In this document: positions 1-11,818 of the stretch, one piece after another
Layout: every line of letters begins with the position of its first letter
Numbering within the stretch: the first letter of the stretch is position 1
From: Powellomyces hirtus
Lineage: Eukaryota > Chytridiomycota > Chytridiomycetes > Spizellomycetales > Powellomycetaceae
NCBI GenBank assembly: GCA_025526995.1
Contig: JAHLKG010000015.1
Location: 682,001 to 746,000 of the forward strand
Length of the DNA stretch: 64,000 nucleotides
Reading direction: 5' to 3'
Position numbers and translations under genes: made by a program
Notes under the pieces: model-generated
Told to the model about the DNA's origin: nothing
What the model saw: the letters and a program-made list of their open reading frames with translations, nothing else
Database searches by the model: none

Positions 1-17
1 TACCCTATCCTTTTTAG

Positions 18-3000
18 GGTGGATAACCTACCATACAACTGCAGCAATCTGATGGCGGTACCTTCCCCGGTTGGGGGCGTTTTGATTTTCTGCCCCAATG
101 CGCTGATACATGTTGATCAAACCTCTGTGCCTGGAGTTTCATGCGCTGTCAACAGCTATTACGGAAGAGAGGCACTCTTCCCCCCGCCCCCAAGTGTGGA
201 AACCATCGGCCACAACTTTGAAATCAAAAATCCCTTATACGATGCTGCCAATGTTTCAAACTACAAGCACCTTGGACTGGCCCTGGATGGCTCGGCTTCG
301 TTCTTCCTGAATCCCGACACGTTGCTGACAGTGTTACGAACGGGAGAAATGATCAAAGTGGATCTGAAGGGCGGAGAAGGTGTAGGGAGAGGGTGGAAGC
401 GACGTAAAGGTGGTGTCAAGAGTTTTCTCCTGACGCGGTTGGGTCTGCAGACCGTCATGCCTTCTTGCGGGACACGTTTCGGAGCGACCGGCGCTGGAGC
501 AGCCCACCTGGCTAAAGTGGCCAACGCCGTTGGTCGCCTCGGGGGCACATTCGAAGATGGTGACAAGAGAGGAACTTTCGGCTACTTTTTTGTGGGGTCA
601 AGAGTCGCGGACGCGATGTTGATTCAATTCACCGAAACGCAACACCTGGAAGAAACGCAGCCGAGCTCCGCCATGGCTACTACGCCCTCTGCTGATCTCG
701 ACGAAATGGACCTGGATGACATTTATGGGGCGTCCATCGTTAACACCGCCTCTTCCGTTCTTCCAACATCATGGCTAGGTAGCTTCAATCAAACAGAGAC
801 GACGCGGTTTACTTTTCGCATTTGCGACTCTCTCATCTGCACTGGGCCAATTCGGGACGTTGTTGTTGGGGAGCCCATCTCATACTCGACACATCCCTTT
901 GCATCGACTGACAACGCTCAGACCAATCTGGAGGTAGTTGCATGTGCTGGGGAGGACCACAGTGGGGCACTTGGTGTCCTGCAGCGCAACATCCGACCGC
1001 AGATTATCTCCAGTTTCGAGATAGGTGCAGTGCATAACATGTGGACAGTTCGCTGTACAACAATCAACGAGAGACGGAGACAACATCTCGCGATCGCTGC
1101 GGCGGCGGTGGAGTCGATCGCACCGCCTGCGATGGATGTTGATGTACCATCGACAGCAGTAGAGCCACCGTTAGAACCGAGCGGTGTCCATGATAGATAT
1201 ATGTTTATGTCAAAGGATAATACCACCGTCATCTTGGAGACTGGGGAAGAATTCGCCGAAGTGGAAAACAAGCAATTTTACAAAGAGGGACCAACCGTTG
1301 CTGTGGGCACATTGTTGGATGAGACATGTATAATCCAAGTTCATCAACGTGGGATACTGGTCTTGGATTCGGATGGCACGCGTACGCAGGAGCTTCCGAT
1401 AGGCGACAATGATCGGTGGATTGTATCATGCAGTATCCTCGACCCTTACGTGTTGGTATTATTAAATGTTGGCGAAGTGATATTGTTCAGTGTGAATGGC
1501 GCTGCCCGCAGTCTGCGGATGTGCCAGGAACTGAAGGATTCGTTGATTGCATCGTGCTGCCTCTACTGCGACGATCGCTCCGGCACCCTGTTCCCAACCG
1601 TTGAGGAATATCTCAAGTCAAATCCGAGCGCAGCCCCACCGTTCCCAGATACCTCGAAGCCGGATCCCAGTTCTGACCCCGTCCCGGTGCTTGTTGAGCC
1701 ACCAGAGAAGCACGCAACAAAGCAAGCAAAAGACCTCGCTAGTGCTAACGGTCTTGATGCTGACTTGTATGGGGCAGTGCGAGACGATATGGCGGATATC
1801 TACGGAGTTGAGGAAGAGATATCCGTCGACTACGGAGATGATAGCGATGACGACGATATAGCAAAGAGCGATCCCATGCAAGTTGATGGCGCGTTCAAGT
1901 CTGTGAATGAGGAAAATGTCAGTCATGTGGATGCAAACGGGGTAGAAGCCGCGGACCGACGGATATGGTGTTTTGTTTACAGAGAAGATGGAGCGCTTGA
2001 GGTATCGTGTCATGAAAGTTGCACCGCAAGGCCATGCGACATCTGATATCGGTAATTTACTGTAATCTTCTCTGTAGATTTTCAGATTGCCGGACTTCCA
2101 ACAATGCTACTTTGTACCGCGATTTGATCTTCTACCAACTGTGGCATTTGATCAGCCTCACGCCGATCCTCGCGTTAGCCAGGACCCGGCCGTCAAATTT
2201 GAGGAAATTGTCATGATAAACCTCGGCAGAGATGCGCAGCACACAAAGCCGTACTTTGTGGTGAGCATCTGATGCGACACTTCAATCGAAGGGAAAAGCG
2301 CCAATTTCTCATTGGAACTTCTCTTCCAGGGTCGAACGTCGGATTCGGATCTGGTAATATACAAGGCATTCATTCACCTTCCGTTGGAGGATGAACCGGT
2401 TGTTCCATTGACTCCGGGAAACCCACCAACTACACCAAGCGTACTCCCGCGGCAAAGCATGGATTTTGGCACACTTGGCAGTCGAGATCGCCTTGCGATC
2501 CGGTTTGTGCGCATCCCGCATGACCATATATCCCGGGCGGCCAAATCGTACACCGATACCGAAGGCGACAAGTTGCACCCTGTCGCGCAACCCGCTGATA
2601 GAGCTCCCACCCCTCCTCGTGCATCGTCTCCCAGATCAGCTTCACCAGGCCCTGCGACATCCCCCTCCTTGCCGCCACTTACCCGAAATCAGTACCTCAA
2701 GCCGTTCCACCGTGTGGGTTTGGAAGGCAGTTTGGTGTATTCTGGAATATTCATGGCTGGTCCACGGCCTTGCTGGATAATGGTTGCAGGGACCGGTGGA
2801 GTAGGTCCCCAATTCAATACCGTGAACATAGAGGACAACATGGAATCCGACGCAACCCTGCAATCATTTGCCGAACCACCTTTGCCGGTAACTGGTAAAG
2901 GTGCACTCCGAGTTCATCCGCAAACCGTTGATGGTGCAGTTCGCGCCTTTGCACCTCTGCACAACGTAAACGTTCCGCACGGCTTTGCTTATATCAACGG

Positions 3001-5389
3001 CGAGGTACAGGACCGCGTAGCTCGTGTCTGATTAAATGATAAACGACTTGGAAAACCAATCAGTCTTCTCACATCTAACAGGGTCTCTTGCGAATATGTC
3101 AACTGCCTGCGCACTTCACATACGACGCGGACTGGCCGTACTGCAAGGTGCCACTAGGTCGCAATGCGCACAAGATAACATATCACTATTCAACGCAGAC
3201 ATACGTCGTGTCAACCTCCACGCCCGTCCCATTTGTTTTATCAACTGCTCAACATGCTGCTGCCGTTGCTGCCGGCGTCATCGAGCAAGGCGATGAACTG
3301 CCAGAAACGGAAAGTACCCAGCGAAACATCGGCGTCAAAGACGAAGATAGAGGTGTGTGCCCGGTGTGTTGGTCGACCGATCTCTCTTCGGCCAATGACT
3401 CACCTTTGGGTGTGATTTGGTCCGCTTCTACAGACAGCGGCATGTACATGCCTCATATTGGGGCTTTCAGCATCGAGCTTGTTTCACCTGTTACTTGGGA
3501 GACATCTGACGCGTGAGTGACGCTTGTAAATATGGCGCAGAGGACATGTTACTAAACTTCCACCTACATAGGATTGCTATGGAAGAGCATGAACACATCT
3601 TGGCAATGCAAGCAGTTGAGCTGGAAAGCAAGCAGACATCCAGTGGTCGCAAGATGTTCCTGGCCATTGGGACGGGGATTGTGCGGGGAGAAGATTTGGC
3701 AACACGAGGGAGAGTAAGTCGAGCCTTTACCATCACACTCCGCCAGGAGCGAGACTTTTTTTTTCCTGATCACCAAGCTTTTACCCGCAATTCTCTAATT
3801 CAATGGGGTTCGTTTTGCAGATTCTCATCTATGATATCATCAGTGTCGTCCCGGATCCTGCACATCCGCATGCCAATCACCGTTTCAAACGACTCTTTGT
3901 CAATGAGGAAAAAGGACCTGTCACCGCCCTTTGCAACGTTGGCGGATATTTGCTAGCAGCTATCGGAACTAAGGTAGCGTTTCAAATCTCCCTAGTTGCG
4001 TTGTGCACGGATATCCCACATTTGTGCCGGAAGACGGGTTGCTGCCTATCATAGCTTCCCGTCCAGTCCGTTAGATGCATGTGGAAGATCAACAAAGAAT
4101 GCTCAGGTTTTAGATCCGCGTGGCTTGATGTAAATCTCCCCAGCACGCGTATAAACACCGATGAGACATCTTCCTCGATATGGCAATCTCGGACTTTGAC
4201 ACTGATTCGGCATCCTACGTTTTGCAGATCATCATCCACTCTTTCGATGATAATGAATCACTAACAGGTGTGGCGTTCATCGACGTCAACATGTATGTCA
4301 ACACGGTCTGTGCAATCAAGAACCTCATCTTAGTCGGAGATATGATGAAGAGTGCATGGTTCCTCGGCTTCCAGGTGGGTTCCACAATCCCACACATCTG
4401 AAGCGGTGTCTCGATAACTCACCGGCAAGAGTAGGAGGATCCGCCAAAGTTGGTGCTGCTGGGCAAAGACTACCATTCTCTTAGCGTTTATGGCCTGGAG
4501 TTCATGGTTGACGATTCTGCGTTGTCTTTCGTTGTCGGCGATGGAGACTGCAACCTACATGTGATGTCTTATGCTCCCTACCGTGAGTGTCAGACTCGTT
4601 TGCTTCTTCTGTCATCTCCTGACAATTCAAACGTGTCATCATGCCTTTCTCAACAAATGCAACCTGAGCGTAGACATCCAATCTTCCGCCGGACAAAAGT
4701 TGATCCGACGCGGTGACTTGCATGCGGGACAACATGTCAGCAAGATGGTCCGGCTGGGTCGTGTACCACCCGGGAGTCCATCTCCCGTTGCAGTTGCGGA
4801 AGATGACAGTAAATCTGTGAAGCAGGCCAAGAAATCTGCTGTGGAATGTAGACAGCAGGTCACTATTAGCGGTATGTCTTTGCGTATGAGCTCTGGTTTG
4901 GTCGCTGATCAGGCAAGCTGACTGTGATAGCAATGTTCTCCATTTCTAGGAACATTGGAGGGAGGTTTATTGCTGATGGTTCCTGTTTCTGAGAAGCTGT
5001 ACAAGCGACTGTATGGTCTCTATTCCAAAATAGTCAACAATCTCCAGCATCCAGCGGGTCTCAATCCGCGTGGCTTCCGGTATGTTATCTCCTTTGCCAA
5101 CCCTTTTTCACTAGTTAGTCATGCACTCTGGCCGTTTCATTGTTGCTAATTGTGCCTTCAACCTCCCTATAGTCAAGTGCCTCTAAAGTCGCGCCCCGCC
5201 ACTGCAGCAATTGCCACTCCAATGACAGGTCCTCCTGGTCCTCGGCTGGTCCTTGATGGCGAACTTCTCTATCAATATGCGTCGCTATCCCAAAATCAGC
5301 AACGAGAGCTGGCCAAAGGCATCGGGAGCGTGTCTGAGCGTATATTGGATGACTTGCGGGAGGGCATAGCAGGGGTAGAATACTTTTAG
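18..5389 (+). CDS. CFT1: CPSF160/Cft1 mRNA cleavage and polyadenylation factor subunit, 5'-truncated by window edge
   Basis: The large WD/beta-propeller subunit of the nuclear cleavage and polyadenylation factor, which scaffolds recognition of the poly(A) signal. The window opens at the end of an intron (cttttag at 11-17), so the true start and roughly the first 200 residues lie outside; the GTG at 19 is not a start. The visible part begins NLPYNCSNLMAVPSPVGG, the propeller segment found in CPSF160, followed by YFFVGSRVADAMLIQFTE. About ten introns follow (for example 2002-2077, 2261-2329, 3005-3081, 3513-3571). Later exons carry LTGVAFIDVNMYVN and YGLEFMVDDSALSFVVGD. The C-terminal CPSF_A part has GLNPRGFR and LDGELLYQYASLS, ending at the TAG of 5387-5389. 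Acidic low-complexity stretches lie near 1840-1880. The coding frame is intact across every exon I followed; a few splice sites between 3973 and 4700 are approximate. Confidence 0.93.
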
Positions 5390-5986
5390 TATAACATACT
5401 GACGACCTTCATTGATAGTCTGGAACATAGCACATTTACACACATACACTCTGCAAGGGATTTGGAAGTCTGCTTGTGACAAGCGTACGCACTTCGTGCT
5501 TGGTAGACGTACAATCGCCACTGATCCAGAAACTGTTGTTACTGGTATGATACAGAATTGCGCGTATTTAAGGAACTGGAGAACGGGATGGCCCGCGTCC
5601 CACGGTTCCCGGGCCAACCGGATCGAACGATGTTGGTACAAACACAAGATTATCCTGTATTTGTATCGGCAATCGCTGGCACCACCTTCGGTAACAGATT
5701 GGTTGTTTGAAGCCAAGGAATCAAGCGAATTGGAAACTGGTTGCAGAGGTAGCAACGGACCAACAACCGGGTTTCTCGTCGGACTACCAAGAGCCCATTC
5801 TCTCTTTATCTTTGTGAATTATCGCGCTCGCTCGTTGATATCATTGCCTTTCTGACGCCCATCCCCCCGTTGACTTCGCGGAAATCTGACCGGCCGGCGA
5901 TTGAAATAGTCAAATGCGCGCAGTGCATAAGAGAGGGACCTGATATCCGCTTTGCACGCCCTCGTATATTTCATATTTTTGGAAAG
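5390..5986. other. Intergenic region between CFT1 and permease pseudogene
   Basis: No supportable gene. A 147-codon open frame (5412-5855) and an opposite-strand one have low-complexity, unremarkable composition, no recognisable motif and no splice partners. Presumably holds the CFT1 3' UTR and the old promoter of the permease. Confidence 0.5.
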
Positions 5987-7855
5987 ATGGCAGACCTGGA
6001 CAGTGTCGCACTGGCGGACGTGGGACCCAAACCAACGTTTGCCAGCCGCATGCGATGTGCAAAAGAACGCTCACAACGCGACGGGGCGTCCTTGGCAACT
6101 ACGACCATGCCATTCTCTTCCGCCCGAATCTTCCTTTCAGGCAAAGGTTGCGTCGCCCAGCACCATTCTTTGGTCTCAACGACCAGATACCTGTGCTGCT
6201 GACGCTATTGCTCGGACTTCAGCACTTGCTGGCCATGCTTGCTTGTCTTATCATCCAACCTGGCAGGTCCTGGCGGTGCAAACCTCGATGGCGATCAGCA
6301 GCAGTATCTGGTATCTGCCGCGTTGATCGTATGTGAAATACTTTCAATGGTGCAGATTACTCGATTCCGCCTGGGCAGAACGCCTTATTACCTTGGCACC
6401 GGCCTTATAAGCGTAGTGGGCACCAGCTTCATCGTTATTCCGGTAGCGCAGGCAGCACTCGCCCAGATGTACGAAAATGGATATTGCCCGCCTGCTGCAG
6501 ACGGCAGTCGACTCGCGTGTCGACAGGGTTACGGCGCGATTCTGGGAACAGCTGCTGTTTGTGCATTGACGGAGTTAATCTAATATCATTCCTGCCGCCC
6601 AGAGTCCTTTTGCGCATCTTCCCTCCCATTGTCACTGGTCCGACGGTGATGCTCATCGGAGTGTCGCTGGTTGAGAGTGGCTTCAAGAACTGGGCAGGTG
6701 GTGCTGGCCTGTGCTCTACCAGGCCAACGGAGGGCTTTTTCCAACTCTGTCAAAACATTGCCGCACCGAATGCTTTGGCATGGGGATCACCACAGTGGAT
6801 CGGCTTGGGCTTCTCAGTGAGTGAGCAGCTACTGGTATGCATGACCCAACTTGCAAACGCCGAAACTGATGCGCAACCTGCATCAGGTCTTCTTGGCCAT
6901 TATCCTGTGTGAACGCTTTGGCTCTCCGATCATGAAATCTACCAGCGTTGCTCTTGAGCTTTTGGTAGACTGCATTATTGCAGCAGCCACTGGATATTTT
7001 GACAAGTCCGGCATCGGGAGCGTGAGTGACCCATCACAGCTTCAAGACTTTTGGGTCTCTGCGTCTTACGTTGCTATTTTAGCCTCCCACGGTGTCTTTT
7101 GTCTGGTGCACACATGCCCTCCGTCCGTGTACGGTCCACTTGTAATACCTATGACTGCGGTCTTTATCATCTGCACTTGCGATGTGATCGGAGACGTTAC
7201 GGCAATGTGCGACGTCTCGCGCCTCGAAGTGAAAGCAGAGCTGAACGAATCACGAATTCAGCGTGGAGTTCTTGCGGGTGGCATCAATGGAATGCTTGCC
7301 GCGCTGATGACCATCACACCAATGACGACCTTTGCGGCAGAACAACGAGGTGATTGCTTTGACGAGATGTGGCAACTGGACGGCTGGCTTCTGCTGCTGC
7401 ATGTTTTTGGTCATCATGGGCACCTTTACCAAGTTTGCGGCGCCATCCCCAGCGCTGTTCCCGGCGGAATGACAACCTTTCTGTTCGCTTCGGTCGCAGT
7501 CTCCGGTATGGTCACCATCAGCCGTACCCCGTTCACCGATTCATCTTGACAGCTTCGCTAGCAGTCGGCTATGGTGCTACGCTTCTTCCAAATTGGTTCA
7601 GCTACGTTTTTACCTACGATGGACCAAACTCGAGTCTCCGTGGCTTCCTCGACGCGATTGGTCTGATCTTGGAGACGGCGCTGTCACCGGATTTATAGCA
7701 TTCATTTTGAATCTGACCCTATCTGAAGAGATCGAGATGGAAGCGAAGCGAGAACCTGATGTCGAGGACGTGATTGAGGTCCAGGGTGCTCCCCTGCCAT
7801 TAGACTCCCATTCTCAGCAACTCCACAACTCAAAGGAAAAGGCAGTCCTCCTGTG
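5987..7855 (+). pseudogene. Nucleobase-ascorbate transporter (UapA/UapC-like purine permease), multiply frameshifted
   Basis: Clear remnant of a NAT/NCS2 family uric acid-xanthine:H+ symporter of the plasma membrane. Recognisable blocks occur in the correct family order but in changing frames: GNYDHAILFRPNLPF and PAPFFGLNDQIPVLL, then DQQQYLVSAALIVC and RTPYYLGTGLISVVGTSF, then IFPPIVTGPTVMLIGVSL, then a good GT-AG intron (6817-6886), then ERFGSPIMKSTSVALELL, DVTAMCDVSRLEVKAEL and INGMLAALMTITPMTTFA, then TRCGNWTAGFCCC, then PGGMTTFLFASVAVSG, then RFILTASLAVGYGATLLP, then a hydrophilic tail. Seven frame changes are needed (near 6070, 6235, 6580, 7343, 7440, 7540, 7680), and the one near 6235 also loses several residues of a conserved transmembrane segment. 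Neighbouring genes read cleanly, which argues for genuine decay rather than poor sequence. Family assignment is firm; pseudogene status is inferred. Confidence 0.88.
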
Positions 7856-8742
7856 AAGGGCCGCTACAGATACTGAGATGCTGTGTGCAGACTGCTCAGC
7901 ATATGTACATGTAATGACAAATACACCTCCATCACTCAAAAGGTGCATCAGTCCAGGTTCGTGCTCCTTCAAAGCACGTAGGAAATGAACATGCGATAGA
8001 TTCTCATCGAGTGCTAACACTACAGGCAATGATATTCCGCCCGGGATTTCCCCGAGAACCCCAAGGCGTAGGGGTATGCAGTCAGCTGCAGTCGAACCTG
8101 ACGCCTTACACCAACTCGGCCATCTCGCCTGAAAGTGTCTTTCGGAGGAGACCTCGACAAAGCGGAAGTATAGTTACAATTCAAGAAGGTCGGAGTGATG
8201 GGGCGGGACTCAGTTTTACTGCATTGACTTTTTTTCAACAAGTGCAGCCGTTCACTGACAGGAGTAAGGCGAGGCGGAGGGGATGTTGACCCCAGTCCCG
8301 CTAAAACTTATAGAATTTCGTTCTCGACGCTCAAGATCTCCACCCTGTTTGATGCCAACAACAATACCGTGGGCAGTTCAGCAGGTACCGCAGGAGTGTT
8401 CATCAGGTTCCCGCTGCAAATGGCAGGTTTCTCTCTTTGCCCCTATTAGGAGATGGTGTCTGTTTGTGAGTTTGTTCAGATACATTTGCGAATTAGAGTC
8501 GAGGCAGTTGCGAGTTGGGTTGAGCGCGTCTGGGCAAGAGCTACTGTATGTGCTGAAATCGCAGAGGGCTTTTCTTTTTGTTTCTCCTTCCTTCGGACTC
8601 CTGTGGACCCATCTTTGCCAGAACCCACAGGTAAAGCCAGGCAACTCAGCACAGTATATTTCTACTCAGCGGAAAACTCGGCGCACCACGCTGATCTCCA
8701 GCTTTCGCAAACTAGAAACGGGTGATCTGACACCTGAGCCCA
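7856..8742. other. Intergenic region with a degenerate tRNA-like segment
   Basis: No convincing coding region between the permease remnant and NDC1. Open frames at 8011-8289 and 8283-8894 lack family motifs. The only recognisable structure is the tRNA-like stretch at 8043-8129, listed separately. Confidence 0.5.
8043..8129 (-). pseudogene. tRNA-like remnant (class II, Leu/Ser type D-arm)
   Basis: On the minus strand the segment opens with a plausible acceptor strand GGCGAGA, then a near-perfect A box (TGGCCGAGTTGG) and D-arm closing ...AAGGCG, as in Leu/Ser tRNAs. A strong CCCC/GGGG hairpin downstream resembles a long variable arm. The T-arm is broken (GGTTC and AAATCC are split by extra bases), and no 3' acceptor strand TCTCGCC follows. 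No normal seven-base anticodon loop can be drawn. Read as a decayed tRNA gene or a tRNA-derived element; function is unlikely. Confidence 0.35.
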
Positions 8743-11394
8743 ATGTGGGGCCCGCAATCCAATGCCTATGTGCAGGCAGTCTCGCCAAAAATATCGTCTG
8801 CCGTCGTCTCTCGGTCCTGGCTGGTATTCCTTGCTGTGCATGCGCTGATAATTTGCTGGTCGCTGTCTTTACGGGATCTCTTTGGCCTCGGTAATTCGGA
8901 CGGTCTTCAGGCCTGCTGGTGACTTTTGAAGCAACTAACCTTTCGGGCGGCAGGATTGCTGAGAAAAATAATATATCCAAGCACATGGCTTATGAGCTTT
9001 GCCTCGGCTTTGCCGATCTCCGCCCTGCTGTATCTTCGCGCGAACCACTTGCAAGGTGAGGAGGTGAATTCGCGAGCAGCACAGAAGTGGGCCTCTTCCT
9101 TGAAGTATGTGGGTGACCAAATGGTGGTGCTCATACGATATGAAGCCGCTTTCTTACGAAGCACAAGGGACCCCTGTTCTGCGCCATAGTTGAGGCGCAG
9201 GTCTTTCTTCATTCTGACATCGTTTTTCAGTTCAGCGACGAGTTGCACGTAGTCGACTATCCGATGCGATCACATTCTTCGACCAGACAACGGTCCTCTT
9301 CGCCGCTGTTTACATAGTATCGTCCGTGATATTGGGGATGACATACCTAGGCATCAATGATCGCAGACTGGAGACCGCATTGTTCTTATATCCTGAAGGG
9401 TTCGTGCATGTCAAGGAACATGAACGATAGGAACCGTGACCTCATATACGAGACTTTCACAGACGCTTCAACCCCCCGCAATTGAACGAAAACATCGTTT
9501 TCATCTTCGGATTCTGCATATACCTCGGAGCCGCGTATCCCATCCATCGTCGTTACGCAGAGAAGGATCAGCTGCAGTTTCCCCGGATACATCGTGTGTT
9601 CTGGTGGCGCATCAAGCTGCAAGTCCCCGTCAGCTTCCAAACTGCAATGATCCTCGGGACCAAACTGATGCTGTCATACGTGGTTTTGTACGTGCTGTTT
9701 GGATCGACGATTTACGATATCACGGCTGGCATAACCGAGCTACTCGTTGGCCGGTGAGTGACAACTTGAACTTCATGGGGTGCTCCACGGGAACATGTGG
9801 TCTGGTTGACTGATACATATGCCTTCGCAAGCCTTGTCAAGCATCCCAAATACCGTCTCAGCGTCCTCAACATTGGACGTTTGATTCACACTTACTTCAC
9901 TGGGCTGTTGACACTTTCTTGCTGGGAACTTGTCAACCAGTGGTTCGAGGTTTTGTTGACAGAGGTATGATTGTTAAGTGGTATTTAATGCCGAGGGTCC
10001 CACACTAATCGTGATGTCACAGTTCCACGATCAAGAAATCGCAATATCCACCAACGTCCTTGCTTCTGGACTATCCCTACCCAGTCGCGAATACGCAAAG
10101 GTAACACCGCATTCGTGTCCTCCGATTGTGCGGCGACCGGCGACTAACACTCCTGTCACTTGCTCTCAGTATCTAGCCTTCCGTCGTTTGACAAGTCTGG
10201 TTAGCTATGATCGCGCACAACGCGTCAAGTTCTACACAGAGGATGTTGACGCTGGACGATCTGCATGGAGAGTTGTGTCACAGTCCTGTCTATCCCAAAT
10301 CGACCAATTAAGCGACGTGCTAGAGAAAGAGCAAGTGGCTGGGCAAGGTTTGTAACCAAAGGATACGTTCCAGGACTCTCTTCTCTGATGCTAACCATAA
10401 ACCTGTGCGTAGCACGAAGGTCGAAGTTCAAGAATATCCCAAAGAAAGTCGTCTTGAGACCCGTTTCCCAACCTGCGCTCAAGGCAGCAAGAAAGCAAAC
10501 TGTCTTCACCCACATTGCCATAAAGGCGCGTCACCTGCTTTACCCACCTGGTAGCCCTTCTCGCTATGTCGATGGAGTCGAGGAACCACCCGAGCCTGCC
10601 CCGAGCACGGTAAACGCTCAGGGTTGGCACAATGACCCGAAGCGCGATGAGATTCCTGTTCTGCTTCGCAAACGGCCACAGCCAGGGACAGAACCTGAGC
10701 ACCCGCCTATTGTCACACTGACCGTCAAGCCGCCGCAGCCAGAGAAAAAGATATATGGGTCGAAGGGGGAACAAACCCTGGAGGCCATCAGGGAATGGGT
10801 CGACCAGTGGACATGGGGCCGATGGCTGGTGGGTGAGTCGCTGGCAAGACAAACGCAGTGGATATTCAAGGATATACAGGTTCAAATATGGGCCATTGAA
10901 GGTACGACAATCATGCTTCCTGGTGTTCTAGACACGAATCACACCGGATCTCATTCCATTGTCAACCGCCCAGCCATAACATGCCTCGTCACCTCGGCTG
11001 CTCTTCACGCGGACGAGGACAAGTTCGGACAAGTCAGCCAAGACCTCACCACTGTCATCCAGTCTCTGTTACGGTGCCAGATGGCGATCGAGCAACGCAT
11101 CAGAACACCTCCGATATCCCCCGACATGGATCCGAGCATGGTCAAAGTGCTCGCAGCATCGCAGGTGGTCAGCAGAGAGGCATGGGCTGCTTTGCAAGGT
11201 ATGTATGCAAATGGTGTGCAGATGCAATGTGTTATTTTGTCATTTGCTTTGAACTGATGCGTCTCTTTCTTTGTAAAGTCCTCCAGAATGCAATGTACAG
11301 GATTGTTCGGGCATGGTATATCCCACTGGCGCACGTGCGATTGAACCCAGAATATGCCCACGTGTTCCAACGCTACCTGGATTTCCGAGAGTGA
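8743..11394 (+). CDS. NDC1: Nucleoporin NDC1-like transmembrane protein of the nuclear pore/spindle pole body
   Basis: Ndc1 is a multi-pass nuclear-envelope protein that anchors nuclear pores and fungal spindle pole bodies. The ATG at 8743 is preceded by an in-frame stop. N-terminal exons encode successive membrane segments (LVFLAVHALIICWSL; WLMSFASALPISALLYL; VLFAAVYIVSSVILGMTYLG), then PVSFQTAMILGTKLMLSYVV and VLNIGRLIHTYFTGLLTLS. The soluble C-terminal half has LASGLSLPSREYAKYLAFRR and SYDRAQRVKFY, both typical of the family. A long charged linker follows, then IWAIE-AITCLVTSAALHADE across an intron (from about 10901), then LQNAMYRIVRAWYIPLAHVR and the stop. About nine short introns; some 5' junctions (8890-9430) are approximate. 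I call the family from the order of hydrophobic segments plus the C-terminal domain, so the name is likely but not certain. Confidence 0.75.
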
Positions 11395-11818
11395 GGGTCC
11401 AAAATGCAGCAAACTCAACAGCTTACAGATGCTCGCGTGTGTGCTTAATCGATGATTCACAATACATGAGTGTAATTATATTGAGGAGAACTATCATCTG
11501 AAACGGGAATGGTCAGATGTTTGTAGAATATTGTCTGAATTTCAGGTACAGAATCGGCGAAGGAGCGCTGCGATGAGGACCACGTCAGTCATTAAGCGAC
11601 GCGTCTTCGTTTGTGCCTCGTGTCGTTTTCGTGCTTTCCCGTCATTACCTCCTACTTTTCGGCCATCAAGCCCATCTTACTTGTCATCGGCACGGTAACC
11701 CTCAATGTTCCAGCATCCTCTGTACACTGCAAGGTCTCTTCTCCTAGATCCTGACAGTCTCCTTGCTCCTCTGTAGTTCAGCTTGCATATAGCGAGCATT
11801 TTCCCAACCCCAACGACA
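11395..11818. other. Intergenic region NDC1-GMPPA
   Basis: No gene seen. Holds the NDC1 3' end and the presumed promoter and 5' UTR of the downstream pyrophosphorylase gene. Confidence 0.5.

Noticed and set aside
19..21. GTG as start of CFT1
   Set aside because: It follows directly on a splice acceptor, and the protein is missing its expected first part, so the gene enters from outside the window.
5412..5855. 147-codon frame after CFT1
   Set aside because: No domain, no codon-like pattern and opposite strand equally open; treated as intergenic.
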